In this document: piece by piece, positions 31,831 to 40,223 of the stretch | How positions within the stretch are numbered: the stretch's first letter is position 1 | Layout of the letters: every line of letters begins with the position of its first letter | Assembly: GCF_005116675.2 (NCBI RefSeq) | Contig: NZ_CP050699.1 | Location: 2,565,001 to 2,629,000, forward strand | Length of the DNA: 64,000 nucleotides | DNA from: Desulfosediminicola ganghwensis | GTDB taxonomy: Bacteria > Desulfobacterota > Desulfobulbia > Desulfobulbales > Desulfocapsaceae | Reading direction: 5' to 3' | Notes under the pieces: generated by a model | The model's input: only the letters and a program-made list of their open reading frames with translations | Database searches by the model: none | Told to the model about the DNA's origin: nothing | Program-made: the position numbers and the translations under genes

Positions 31831-32431
31831 TTAGTCCTGGCTGGCTTCAGTCTTTCTGAATTCGTCCATTTTACTCTTGTACCCTTCAGCATCTCCGTAT
31901 TTCAGAAATTTCTGGTATCTTGAGTGAGGGTCTTTGGTTTTTTTGGCATGCTTGATCGGACACCAGTATTCCTCAGTTTTTGAACCAATTTCCAATGCAT
32001 AGGCAAGGAGTCCGTTGGCGTAGCCGCAGTACATGCAGTTCACTTTTTCGACAAGATTGAGGTAGGCAAGGTGTTGTCTGTCAATTATGACATATTCCTT
32101 TCTGGCAACTTTCGTTATCTGGTAAACAGGAAAACAGAAAACCTGGTAGAGGGTCAGGAATACGTCCAGCAAGATAAGCGGAACGAGAAGTGAATAGATG
32201 ACCGGAGTGGTCAGGACAAACATCAAATGTGATTCGCGAAAATAACGGTAGAGATTCTTTTTAAAGGTTTTCTGAGTGGCTAGGGCACTTTTCTGAAAAC
32301 GAACCTTACCCTGATCTATGGGTGTATCGAAATCGTTCCTGAATTTCGCGTAACTCATTATCCAGTTCAAATGATAACTCCCTTTCCAACTCTTTTATTC
32401 GCAAGATAAGATCGTCTATTCGTCTCTTCAT
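31831..32431 (-). pseudogene. Two-helix membrane protein gene interrupted by a one-base frameshift
   Basis: Two overlapping frames together make one protein. The first starts at ATG 32431 and encodes a charged coiled coil (RRIDDLILRIKELERELSF) through QERFRYT, then stops at 32306. The second, open from 32370, encodes IDQGKVRFQKSALATQ, two membrane helices, and the conserved DRQHLAYLN and MYCGYANGLLAYALEIG segments ending in YWCPIKHAKK. Removing one G from the GGG at 32320-32322 fuses them as FRYT-IDQGKVRF, the arrangement I expect for this uncharacterised family. A TTG at 32370 with GGGAG 7 bases upstream could still start the second part. Function unknown; the CxYC motif suggests metal or redox chemistry. 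Confidence 0.65.
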
Positions 32432-32935
32432 AGCACCTCGATAAAAAAGTTGAAAACCATATTGGTGTCACAGTTAATCTGCTATTAGATAACCCGTCTT
32501 GGGTAATCGGCTGGAAACTGTATGGTATCGGAAACCAGCTGGAGCGTGAACCGGTGTAAAGGTCCACCATCTTCCTGAACCAGCTTTCATGCAAAGCTGG
32601 TTCAGTTTGTCATGTTTTTCCTGCCATGGTTGAAACTCCAACTTGGCCCGGATACCTTGAGAACCCGGTAATATTGAAACTATATCATGTATTGTGTACA
32701 CGAGACACGTGAGGTGCATACATCGCAGTTAATTATGATGTCTTTGCTGGGTATTATACCTTGGGTTGGTAGTCTGTCTTTGGTGTTGGCTGGAATGCAG
32801 GATGTCGCCGGGAAAAGTTTTTCCCTCAAAGTGGATGCTCAGGTCAGTGTATGACTGTTGTGGTATATGTTGAGTTTGATCCCCGCAAGCCATTCCATGG
32901 GAATTACAGCGTGCGGAGATCAAAATGACTTCTAT
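32432..32935. other. About 500 bases without a recognisable gene
   Basis: Nothing supportable on either strand. It is bounded by the start of the frameshifted membrane protein gene and the end of the flavin oxidoreductase gene, and probably carries the promoter of the former. Confidence 0.4.
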
Positions 32936-34042
32936 TTACTCCTCGTTCTTCCTGTCCAGGATGCACATATTTTTATCTTTTCCCCAGCATCGATTGCAGG
33001 ATACGCACCGGGGACGGTCGTTGGACCCTTGCTGCCATTTATTGGGAAGATCCGGCTCAGAAAGCAACGTTCTTGAAAATGAGAAATACTTGATCGGTGT
33101 TGATCCAAGGATGTTTTCAAGAACCGCAACGCTGCGGTTTCCGCCCACCAGAATGACTGGGACCTCGACTGCCTCCGCTATCATAGCTGCCGGTTCACGG
33201 AAATAGGACTGATTGTTCTCATTGATGATTTTGGGTTTAATGGGCAGGGTCGATGGATCTTTGGATAGATGACCGCCTGAAAGTTCGAGAGCGGTGATGC
33301 CGCGGGCTTCCAGCTCCTTGGCAACAAGAACGCTTTCTTCAGGAGTTAGCCCCTGAGCTCCCCATTCATCCGTAGAGTGGATCTTGATGAGTACCGGATA
33401 TTCAGGTCCCACTTCTTTTCTGATGGCATCGAGTACTTCATAGATAATCCGCGCCCGGTTTTCAATGGGGCCGCCATATTCGTCGGTGCGTCTGTTGAAA
33501 TACGGGGTCAGGAATTGGCTGAGCAAATACCCATGTGCGCCATGGATTTGAAATCCGTCGAATCCGGCGGCCTTGGCCCTGCGGGCTGCCTGGGCATAAG
33601 AATCTATCAATGCCATGATATCCTCGTGGCTCATGGGCTCGGGAGTGACCTTGAATACAGGATGTTCTACGGCTGATGGCCCCCAGATGAGTCTGCCTTC
33701 GGGTTTGAAGTCGGTCTGGGATCCGCCGTAGCAGCCTTGCAGAACGATATTAGCGCCAAGTTCGTGTATCCTGTCTGTAAAGGTTTTGTATTCGGCAATG
33801 AAGGAATCATCGTAGATGCCCATCATACCCGCATTGGGCTGCTCCTCCTCACGGATGAACGCATAGCCGGTGATGATTGTTCCCACACCTCCTCTCGCGA
33901 GATCTTCATAGACCGCCTGAAGTTCAGGGGTCATGTGTCCTGTATCATCGGCCATTTTTTCCCATGTGGCTGAGCGCCATAGCCGGTTTTTGAGTGTCAT
34001 GGGGCCGAGGGTGGTTGTTTCAAAAAGAGATGGTACTGCCAT
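32936..34042 (-). CDS. NADH:flavin oxidoreductase, old yellow enzyme family
   Basis: 368 residues, an FMN TIM barrel. Visible features are LKNRLWRSAT near the start, the substrate-binding His pair in FQIHGAHGYLLSQFL, RRTDEYGGPIENRAR, and the phosphate-binding VGGNRS loop. The C terminus has a cysteine cluster CVSCNRCWGKDKNMC, placed like the [4Fe-4S] site of the 2,4-dienoyl-CoA reductase branch, but the protein ends there without the FAD/NAD module. A partner reductase or direct ferredoxin reduction is therefore needed. It is followed in the other direction of reading by no partner; the nitroreductase gene lies just upstream on the same strand. Substrate unknown (an enone is likely). Confidence 0.9.
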   Translation of the reverse strand: MAVPSLFETTTLGPMTLKNRLWRSATWEKMADDTGHMTPELQAVYEDLARGGVGTIITGYAFIREEEQPNAGMMGIYDDSFIAEYKTFTDRIHELGANIVLQGCYGGSQTDFKPEGRLIWGPSAVEHPVFKVTPEPMSHEDIMALIDSYAQAARRAKAAGFDGFQIHGAHGYLLSQFLTPYFNRRTDEYGGPIENRARIIYEVLDAIRKEVGPEYPVLIKIHSTDEWGAQGLTPEESVLVAKELEARGITALELSGGHLSKDPSTLPIKPKIINENNQSYFREPAAMIAEAVEVPVILVGGNRSVAVLENILGSTPIKYFSFSRTLLSEPDLPNKWQQGSNDRPRCVSCNRCWGKDKNMCILDRKNEE

Positions 34043-34123
34043 TGTGTACTCCGTGTTAATTATGCTGTGTAGATGCCCGTCAACTATTGGACGGTGTGGT
34101 CTAAAAAATGTCTTGCTGGATTT

Positions 34124-34633
34124 TTACCATGTCTCCTGATGCACACGGTCAACTTTGTACCGACTTACAGTCGTGGGGTGTTGGTCCGGTTGTCCGATAA
34201 CAATATATCCCAGAGGAATAACATGCTCCGGAAGCTTGAAGAGTTGGTTGAATCCCTCTTCTCGATCTTTCAGAGGATGGATGCCGGTCCAGACTGCACC
34301 CAGGCCAAGATCATGCACAGTCAGCAGAATGTTCTGAATCGCGGCTGAGCAGTCTTGAACCCAGAAGCCAGCGTGTTTTTCAAGGCTCAGGTCGCCGCAG
34401 ACGAGAATACCCACGGGAGCCTTATCTGACATAGCCGCATAGGGATTGATATCTTTGAGTTTGCCTTGAATTTCCTTGTTCCTGACAACGATAAATTGCC
34501 AAGGCTGCTGATTGCCGGCGCTGGGGGCCATCATGGCGGCCTCCAGAATGGTATTGATCTGTTCGTCCGTCACAGGCGCGTCGGTGTATTTGCGGATGCT
34601 TCGTCTTGTCAAAATTGCTTCAGGTACGTTCAT
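34124..34633 (-). CDS. Nitroreductase family protein
   Basis: 169 residues, a compact FMN-dependent nitroreductase. Motifs: RRSIRKYTDAPV at the N terminus (FMN phosphate contact), APSAGNQQPWQFIVV, WVQDCSAAIQNILL and GLGAVWTGI, ending with the PLGYIVIGQP strand. The family reduces nitro groups, quinones or enones with NAD(P)H. It shares strand and neighbourhood with the flavin oxidoreductase (81 bases away) and the small monooxygenase, suggesting one detoxification or redox unit. Confidence 0.93.
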   Translation of the reverse strand: MNVPEAILTRRSIRKYTDAPVTDEQINTILEAAMMAPSAGNQQPWQFIVVRNKEIQGKLKDINPYAAMSDKAPVGILVCGDLSLEKHAGFWVQDCSAAIQNILLTVHDLGLGAVWTGIHPLKDREEGFNQLFKLPEHVIPLGYIVIGQPDQHPTTVSRYKVDRVHQETW

Positions 34634-34710
34634 TCGTTTTACCTTATTGATTGTAGGGGGAATGGTTGCTCGTCAAGAACTCAACAAAAAACACTTTTGG
34701 CCGCGAAACT

Positions 34711-35010
34711 TTACATTGGTGTGTCAATTCCGGACCAGGTTGTCACTTCGCCTGAGACCAGCATGTCCGCGATTTTTTCCTGTAGGGCAGTCAGTGTGGG
34801 GGCGCTGGCATGAATATCAAGAGCCTCTTTGCTTTCCCATATTTCATAAAACAAAAAGGTGGACGTGTGGTCAGTGCACTTATGCAGGTCGTAGCGGAGA
34901 CAGCCTTTTTCACTGCGCACTCTGGAGACAACCGCGGCAAGTTCATGTTCCAGGGATTTTTCCATGCCAGGTTTGGCTTTCAATGTCGCGGTAACATAGA
35001 CGGTATTCAT
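34711..35010 (-). CDS. Antibiotic biosynthesis monooxygenase (ABM) domain protein
   Basis: 99 residues from ATG 35010, which has AGGA about 9 bases upstream; the longer frame from 35100 adds a low-quality N terminus and was not used. The ABM ferredoxin-like fold is recognisable in YVTATLKAKPGMEKSLEHEL, CLRYDLHKCTDHTSTFLFYE and the W-x-S-KEALD-x-H motif. Proteins of this type act on quinones or autoinducers, or simply bind them. It is the first gene of the leftward group with the nitroreductase and the flavin oxidoreductase. Confidence 0.88.
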   Translation of the reverse strand: MNTVYVTATLKAKPGMEKSLEHELAAVVSRVRSEKGCLRYDLHKCTDHTSTFLFYEIWESKEALDIHASAPTLTALQEKIADMLVSGEVTTWSGIDTPM

Positions 35011-35753
35011 CGTAGGTATCCTTTTGAAAAAAGTTTTTTTGGGAGACTTAGGCGCAGGTTCATCATCCACGATCTCTGTTGGTGCATGATCATCTACCAA
35101 CCAAGTACCTGACTGTAAGAGCTCAATGGCTTTTTCTAGATCGGTTACAGATATTCCATTATGGGAAATGCTTTTGGGTTGGCCTTTTTATCTCTTAGTC
35201 TTAGGGGCGTTCTATTGGTGTTTGAAACGGTTACATAATAACTATCAGGAATAATGGTACAAGAAGGCACAATTGCGTAAGATACGAACCATTTGGTATG
35301 AATTGCCAGAAATAGGGGATTGCCGGAGGATTATTTTTTAATCTTTTTTCTGAATCCCCTTAATCTTCAGCTTGAAAGGGTAAAGAGAGAGGCGTGAGGT
35401 GTGTCTGGCAAGTACCGGGCCTTGGCCCGCACATTGATGGAATCCGTCGACCGCTTTGCCTTTGTGGGAGAAATCGCTCGTTACCTGCGAAAACTTAACG
35501 GTCCTGGGTGCCAGGGCAGAGTGTACGGCTTTGAAAATATAGCTGAGGCGTGCGATTTTCTGCGAAACGAGGTAATAGCGGATGAGCTGAGCTATGCAAA
35601 ATCTGCCAAGAATGAGCACCTGGAGAGGGTGTGTACAGCCAGATCCATGACATGAGCTGTTTAAAAAACCTCTGTTTAAAAGAAGTCAGCTGCAACCTCT
35701 GCAAGAAAAATGGCTGTACCTCGCTTGGTTCAACGTAACAACACCGGCTCGCG
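35011..35753. other. About 740 bases without an assigned gene
   Basis: Open frames exist on both strands at 35338-35655 (93 codons minus, 84 codons plus) but neither shows a family motif, and no ribosome site supports either. AATAGGGGATTGCCGGAGGA at 35317 superficially resembles a RAYT-type end. The region is possibly a decayed element; I could not identify it. Confidence 0.35.
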
Positions 35754-36422
35754 TTACTTACCGAAGCCAGGCACATAGAGGCGTTGCTCCAGTTTTTTCA
35801 ACAGGAACATGGCCGCGCTCACCAGCGCCAGGTAATACAGACCGATGATTGCGAACACTTCGGTGAACCGAAAATATTCAGTGGCAATGGTCTTGCCCTC
35901 GCCGGTCAGTTCCATGCAGGTGACGACATAGGCCAGCGATGAATATTTGATGAGGTAGATGATCTCGTTGCCGCAGCCGTGCAGGGAACGCCTGAACGCC
36001 TGGGGAATGATAATCCAGAAGATGGTCTGGAAGTTGGTAAAGCCAAGGGCCTGGGCACCGAAGTACTGACCGCGTTTAATTGACAGCAGAGCTCCGCGCA
36101 CATATTCGGACTGGTACGCACCGGAGCAGAGCATAAAGCTGATTACTGCCGCAGCATAGGGGCTGAGGTAGATGCCGATGTTGGGCAGGCCGAAGTAGAG
36201 GATGAAGAGCTGTACTACCAGCGGTGTGCCGCGAAAGAGGGCGGCATAAAAGTCACCGAGTCGACGAACGGTTTTGCTGCCGAAAGAGCGTAAGGTGCCG
36301 GCGGCGATACCGATAGCTACCCCACTCAGGGCGGAGGGGATAATCAGCGCCACACTCATCACCAGGCCGCGGTTGAGGGCAGTGATCAGCTCCTGATAAA
36401 ATGGTGAGAGTTCCACGATCAA
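35754..36422 (-). CDS. Polar amino acid ABC transporter permease (HisM/GlnP type)
   Basis: 222 residues with about five membrane helices and the HisM-type permease EAA loop (YQSEYVRGALLSIKRGQYFGAQALG) that contacts the ATPase. The typical N-terminal FRGTPLVVQLFILYFG motif is present. It overlaps the upstream ATPase gene by four bases (ATGA), so translation is coupled. It should form the second half of a heteromeric channel with the permease at 37186-37869. Confidence 0.93.
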   Translation of the reverse strand: MIVELSPFYQELITALNRGLVMSVALIIPSALSGVAIGIAAGTLRSFGSKTVRRLGDFYAALFRGTPLVVQLFILYFGLPNIGIYLSPYAAAVISFMLCSGAYQSEYVRGALLSIKRGQYFGAQALGFTNFQTIFWIIIPQAFRRSLHGCGNEIIYLIKYSSLAYVVTCMELTGEGKTIATEYFRFTEVFAIIGLYYLALVSAAMFLLKKLEQRLYVPGFGK

Positions 36423-37183
36423 CTCTCCATTTGGGCGGTGTCGCTCAACATCTCGCAGAACGCACGGGTTCTCGACTCACGGCCCGGGGCAAGCAGTTCG
36501 GAAGGGGCACCATGTTCGATAATGCGGCCTGCCTCCATGAAAAGAATCTCGTTGGCCAGCGAGGAGATAAGTCCCATCTGGTGGGTGGCCAGAATCATGG
36601 TCATGCCTTTAGCGGCCAGATTCCTGATAACGGCCACAACCTCACCGATCAGCTCGGGATCGAGCGCGGAGGTAGGCTCGTCCAGGAGCAGGATCTTCGG
36701 GTCCATGGCCAGAGCCCTGGCAATGGCCACCCGCTGGCGCTGGCCGCCTGAGAGTTCTGCGGGGTAAAGATGCACTTTGTCCCCAAGGCCCACCTGGGTA
36801 AGCTCGCTCATGGCACGTTCATGTGCCTCTTTTTTGCTGACCTTTTTAACTTTCCTGAGCGACACGGTAATGTTGGCCAGCGAGGTGAGATGGTCAAACA
36901 GGTTGAAATCCTGAAAAATCATGCCGACCTGCTGGCGCAGCTCGCAGAGTGATTTTTTGTTGGCAAGATCTACCTCGTCGCCAAAGAGGCGGATGGTGCC
37001 GCTGTCCGGCTGCACCAGGCAGTTGATGCACTGCAGCAGGGTCGATTTGCCGCCGCCGGAAGGCCCAATCAGCACCTTTATTTCACCTGTGACCATCTGC
37101 AGACTGATATCGCGCAGGATGGTGGTGCCGTTAAAGCTCTTATTGAGGTTTTCGACCTCAAGGATAGGAGCGGAGAGTGTCAT
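36419..37183 (-). CDS. Polar amino acid ABC transporter ATPase (GlnQ/HisP type)
   Basis: 254 residues. Walker A GPSGGGKST, Q-loop in MIFQDFNLFDHLTS, signature LSGGQRQR, Walker B ILLLDEPTSALD and switch His in ATHQMG are all intact. It energises import by the two flanking permeases. It begins two bases after the upstream permease stop, within a tight four-gene cluster with the binding protein. Confidence 0.95.
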   Translation of the reverse strand: MTLSAPILEVENLNKSFNGTTILRDISLQMVTGEIKVLIGPSGGGKSTLLQCINCLVQPDSGTIRLFGDEVDLANKKSLCELRQQVGMIFQDFNLFDHLTSLANITVSLRKVKKVSKKEAHERAMSELTQVGLGDKVHLYPAELSGGQRQRVAIARALAMDPKILLLDEPTSALDPELIGEVVAVIRNLAAKGMTMILATHQMGLISSLANEILFMEAGRIIEHGAPSELLAPGRESRTRAFCEMLSDTAQMES

Positions 37184-37185
37184 GA

Positions 37186-37869
37186 TTACATTCCTTCTTG
37201 TGCATAACCGGGGATTCTGTACCGTTTCTCGAGTCGAGCGAGCAGCATGACTCCGGCCCAGGTCAGGATAAAGTAGATGATACCGGCGGTGATATAGAGT
37301 GGCAGATGTTGGTAGGTGCGAGAGGCGACGAACTGGGTTCGGGCCATAATTTCAGGGGCACCGATAACGAAGGCTAGGGCCGAATCTTTCAGTACGATGG
37401 AAAACTCGTTGGACCAGGCCGGGATCGAGACCCGCAGAACCTGGGGTAACACGATGCTGGTGATTGCCTGGCGCTCACTCATACCGAGGGCACAGGCCGC
37501 CTTGAACTGGCCTTTGGGCAAGGAGAGTATGGCGCCTTTGAAGATATTGGCCTGATAGGCTCCGGTGGTCATGCCGAGTACCAGGGCTACAGCCACCATG
37601 GCGCTGAAGTTGAAACCCAGCCAAGTGAAGAGACCGAAATAAAAGAGAAAGAGTAGTACCAGGAGCGGTACGCCGCGAAAGAACCAGATATAAAACCCGA
37701 AGATTGCGCGGGTGGCCTTGTTGCCAAAAACGATACCGACAGCCATGGTAAGCCCCAGGACAAGACCGATCAGCATGGCGGCGGTGACGATGGCCACCGT
37801 AATAAACGCTCCCTGCATCAGGTAGGGAAGCGATTCAGTAAGTATATTGATATATTCGAGCATGGTCAT
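37186..37869 (-). CDS. Polar amino acid ABC transporter permease
   Basis: 227 residues, about five membrane helices. The family motif FRGVPLLVLLFLFYFG and an EAA loop (YQANIFKGAILSLPKGQFKAA) are present. It is a paralogue of the permease at 35754 and probably pairs with it. It follows the binding protein gene after 105 bases that contain a strong stem-loop. Confidence 0.93.
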   Translation of the reverse strand: MTMLEYINILTESLPYLMQGAFITVAIVTAAMLIGLVLGLTMAVGIVFGNKATRAIFGFYIWFFRGVPLLVLLFLFYFGLFTWLGFNFSAMVAVALVLGMTTGAYQANIFKGAILSLPKGQFKAACALGMSERQAITSIVLPQVLRVSIPAWSNEFSIVLKDSALAFVIGAPEIMARTQFVASRTYQHLPLYITAGIIYFILTWAGVMLLARLEKRYRIPGYAQEGM

Positions 37870-37910
37870 GCCATATGCAGGCTGTGACGGCGCGCATCAG
37901 AGGAATCCAG

Positions 37911-37944
37911 GGTCCCGGCCGCTTACTTGCAAGCGACCGGGACC
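37911..37944 (-). promoter_or_regulatory. Intercistronic stem-loop between binding protein and permease genes
   Basis: GGTCCCGG-C-CGCTT pairs with AAGCG-A-CCGGGACC around a 6-base loop, a very stable hairpin with one mismatched pair. No T-run follows in the leftward direction, so it is more likely to protect the binding-protein message or reduce read-through into the permease genes than to terminate fully. Confidence 0.55.
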
Positions 37945-37974
37945 GATTTTAAAACCGGTTCTAACAGTGCACCA

Positions 37975-38727
37975 TTACTTGTTGAGGCCGTATTTCTGAA
38001 TGAGCTCAGCCCACTCTGGTGAGTCCATCAGTTTTTCCAGGGCTGCGTTCACTTTCTCAAGCAGTTCGGTGTCGTCTTTACGGACAGCATAACCGAAGGA
38101 TTCGCCGTGCATACCGAACTGGCCGACGATCTGAACGTCTTTCTTGGCGACAGCGTCTTTGGCTGGAGCGTCGTTCATGGCAGCTGCGGAGATGCGGCCG
38201 TTCAAGGTATCCTCAACCGCCAGGGGGGAGGAGTTATAGTAACGAAGTTCATAGTTCCAGCCGTTTTTCGCTTTTTCGTCCTTGAGCCACTTTGCCTCAG
38301 GGGTGCCCTGCTGTACACCGATAATCTTGTTACCGTTCAACAATTCGTCGATGGTGAGGGCGGAGCCCTTCTTGGTGACCATGACGTTTTCGATTTTCCA
38401 GTAAGGGATGGTGAAATTTACCATCTTCTCACGCTTTTCGGTAATGGACATGCCGGAGGCGATGATATCTATTTTCTTGGTGAGCAGGCTGGTGATAATG
38501 CCGTCCCACTCGGTGGGTTGGTGGGTTACCTCCATGCCGAGCTCGGCGGCGATCCACTCCATCGCCTCTACATCAAAACCGCTCGGGGTACCGGTCTTGT
38601 CGACATAGGCAAAGGGAGGGAAGTTGGCATCGATGCCGTTAGTGATTTTGGTAGCGCTGAAAACATTGCCGCCTGTGAGCGTAAGTGCCACAAGAATGGC
38701 CAGAACTGCAAGGTTTTTCCGAAACAT
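37975..38727 (-). CDS. Polar amino acid ABC transporter substrate-binding protein
   Basis: 250 residues with a signal peptide (LAVLAILVALTLTGGNVFSA). SBP_bac_3 fold: INFPPF-like opening (IDANFPPFAYVDKTGTPSGFDVE is split here by function only), the Arg/Asp ligand pair in SGMSITEKREKMVNF, and GVQQGTPEAKW. The conserved Arg of TEKREK contacts the amino acid carboxylate. It is first in the cluster, upstream of permease-ATPase-permease, so higher expression is expected. Exact amino acid unknown. Confidence 0.93.
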   Translation of the reverse strand: MFRKNLAVLAILVALTLTGGNVFSATKITNGIDANFPPFAYVDKTGTPSGFDVEAMEWIAAELGMEVTHQPTEWDGIITSLLTKKIDIIASGMSITEKREKMVNFTIPYWKIENVMVTKKGSALTIDELLNGNKIIGVQQGTPEAKWLKDEKAKNGWNYELRYYNSSPLAVEDTLNGRISAAAMNDAPAKDAVAKKDVQIVGQFGMHGESFGYAVRKDDTELLEKVNAALEKLMDSPEWAELIQKYGLNK

Positions 38728-38986
38728 TGTATTTCCTCTGATTATATGGGGCTGGCGAAAGACCGCTTCAGCCGTTGTCGCGGACTGCCGGAGTTTTGGT
38801 GAATCTCAGGCGGTCCAGAGTCTGCAGGAGAGGTGTATAAAGAAAATAGTTCGTAATGTCAATCTGGAAAGGGATGAGTGGAGGAATGAAGCACTATTTT
38901 TTTCCGGCAGATTATCCAGTGGTTAGCGAGGATCTCTGAAGGTGTTGTTGCAGAGAGGCTCTCAGAACGCCATCGGGGAGGTTGAT

Positions 38987-39340
38987 TCAGATACGAATAA
39001 CTGACAAGGGGTGTGAAAAAGGCCTGTGCAGATGTTCTTTCGAGAAATTGCCCCCAACACTGAGAACGACAAGTATAAAGAGCATCGCCGGGAAAAGGAT
39101 TTGAAAAAAGTGCACCGGTGCTATGAGCCCGCCCTCGGTCACTGTTGCAGCAGCGCCCGCCACCAAAAGCACGTTGAGTATATCAGCACCGATGACATTA
39201 CGTACCGCAGTCTCCTGGACGGCCGGAATCATAGCCCGGGAAGCGACGAGGATCAGACCAAGGGCAAGAATAAACCGTGAGGTGCCGATAAGCCCTGGTG
39301 TACAGTCCGGTTCCTCAAAACTCTCTTTACCAAAGTCCAC
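38987..39340 (-). pseudogene. Sodium/calcium exchanger (CaCA) gene remnant
   Basis: The frame keeps ETAVRNVIGADILNVLLVAG and FPAMLFILVVL, which match the second half of CaCA exchangers. The helix that should precede it, with the G-x-S-x-PE core of the alpha repeat, is missing between AVQE and TAVRNVIG. A further membrane-helix-like stretch (VVFLFLLLAYLGLSVLW) lies in another frame at about 39350-39405. Internal deletion plus frameshift indicates a dead gene. Confidence 0.55.
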
Positions 39341-39410
39341 ATCCCCCTAAACCAGAGAACCGAAAGCCCCAGGTAGGCCAGGAGAAGGAACAGGAACACA
39401 ACACCCAGGC

Positions 39411-39449
39411 CCTGTAGCATTCACGTTTGTGAGTGCTACAGGCTTTTTT
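39411..39449 (+). terminator. Orphan intrinsic terminator
   Basis: CCTGTAGCA and TGCTACAGG form a stem with an inner TCAC/GTGA pairing, followed by CTTTTTTG. It points rightward, but no rightward gene precedes it here, so it may be left over from a lost gene. Confidence 0.6.
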
Positions 39450-39556
39450 GCCTTCCTGGGGCGAGTGGTTTACTCAAGGGGTTGGTAGAGCGAAATCAGG
39501 CTGCTACGAAGTTGATGAGCACCTAAAATCTTAATCTGGCTCCCTCTGTTACAACC

Positions 39557-39958
39557 CTATTTACTGCTGAGCATTGATGCGGCATGTTGGGCAACCTGGT
39601 GGATGGCCGATTCGGTTATCTCAGTTGCTCCCTTGGTGTACCCGAGATCATCAAGGCAAAGGTGTGTAACTTGTGAAAAGCCCGCTTCCTGCATGGATTT
39701 CAGGCCACAATGGAGTTTGCAGCCATCGATTGCCAGGATACCGCTGGCTGCTTCTGCCGATTTGAGCAGACCAGTGACCCTGCCGCCTATGCCGGCGAGG
39801 CACGACATCTTACCGTGCCCCTCACGGCTCAGCTTTCTCGCGACCCTGTCACTGAGTTCTCCCACATCTGCAGAACCGGAACATGCATAAACCAATTTTG
39901 GTGCGATACCGTTACTGGTGCTGCAACTGCATTTACAATCAGTCTGCGGGGTACTCAT
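39557..39958 (-). CDS. DGC-domain putative zinc-binding protein
   Basis: 133 residues from ATG 39958, chosen because GGAGG precedes it; the longer frame to 40018 has no ribosome site and runs over it. The N terminus has a cysteine cluster (DCKCSCS). The domain shows LVYACSGSADVGELSDRVAR, MSCLAGIGGRV and the name-giving DGCKLHCG, with all conserved cysteines present. DGC proteins are often encoded beside DUF318 permeases and ArsR regulators; a metal or thiol role is likely but unproven. Last gene of the permease operon. Confidence 0.88.
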   Translation of the reverse strand: MSTPQTDCKCSCSTSNGIAPKLVYACSGSADVGELSDRVARKLSREGHGKMSCLAGIGGRVTGLLKSAEAASGILAIDGCKLHCGLKSMQEAGFSQVTHLCLDDLGYTKGATEITESAIHQVAQHAASMLSSK

Positions 39959-39971
39959 TGGCTTTCCTCCT

Positions 39972-40202
39972 TTAGCTGAGCATAGTTTTAATTTCATCAA
40001 CCGTAGGAACCTTTCCAACCACCTTCACTTCTCCTTCAATGGCGATGGCCGGAGTCATCATTACCCCAAAGCCCATCATTACATTGAAATCGGAAATTTT
40101 TTCTATCTCGTACTCAATCCCCAGCGCTTCAGCGGCCGCTTTGGCATTATCAGCGACCTGCTGGCATTTTGTGCATCCTGGACCAAAAACCTGAATTTTC
40201 AT
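39972..40202 (-). CDS. Small thioredoxin-family (redox-active disulfide) protein
   Basis: 76 residues, a glutaredoxin-sized thioredoxin fold of the MTH895/TM0996 type. The active site is GPGCTKCQQ (CxxC near residues 10-13) and the cis-Pro is in MMTPAIAIEG. It lies between the permease (21 bases) and the DGC gene (13 bases), clearly one transcript, preceded by a GAGGT ribosome site. It may hand electrons or a metal-bound thiol to the permease or DGC partner. Confidence 0.92.
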   Translation of the reverse strand: MKIQVFGPGCTKCQQVADNAKAAAEALGIEYEIEKISDFNVMMGFGVMMTPAIAIEGEVKVVGKVPTVDEIKTMLS

Positions 40203-40223
40203 AATGTTACCTCATTGTTGTAT

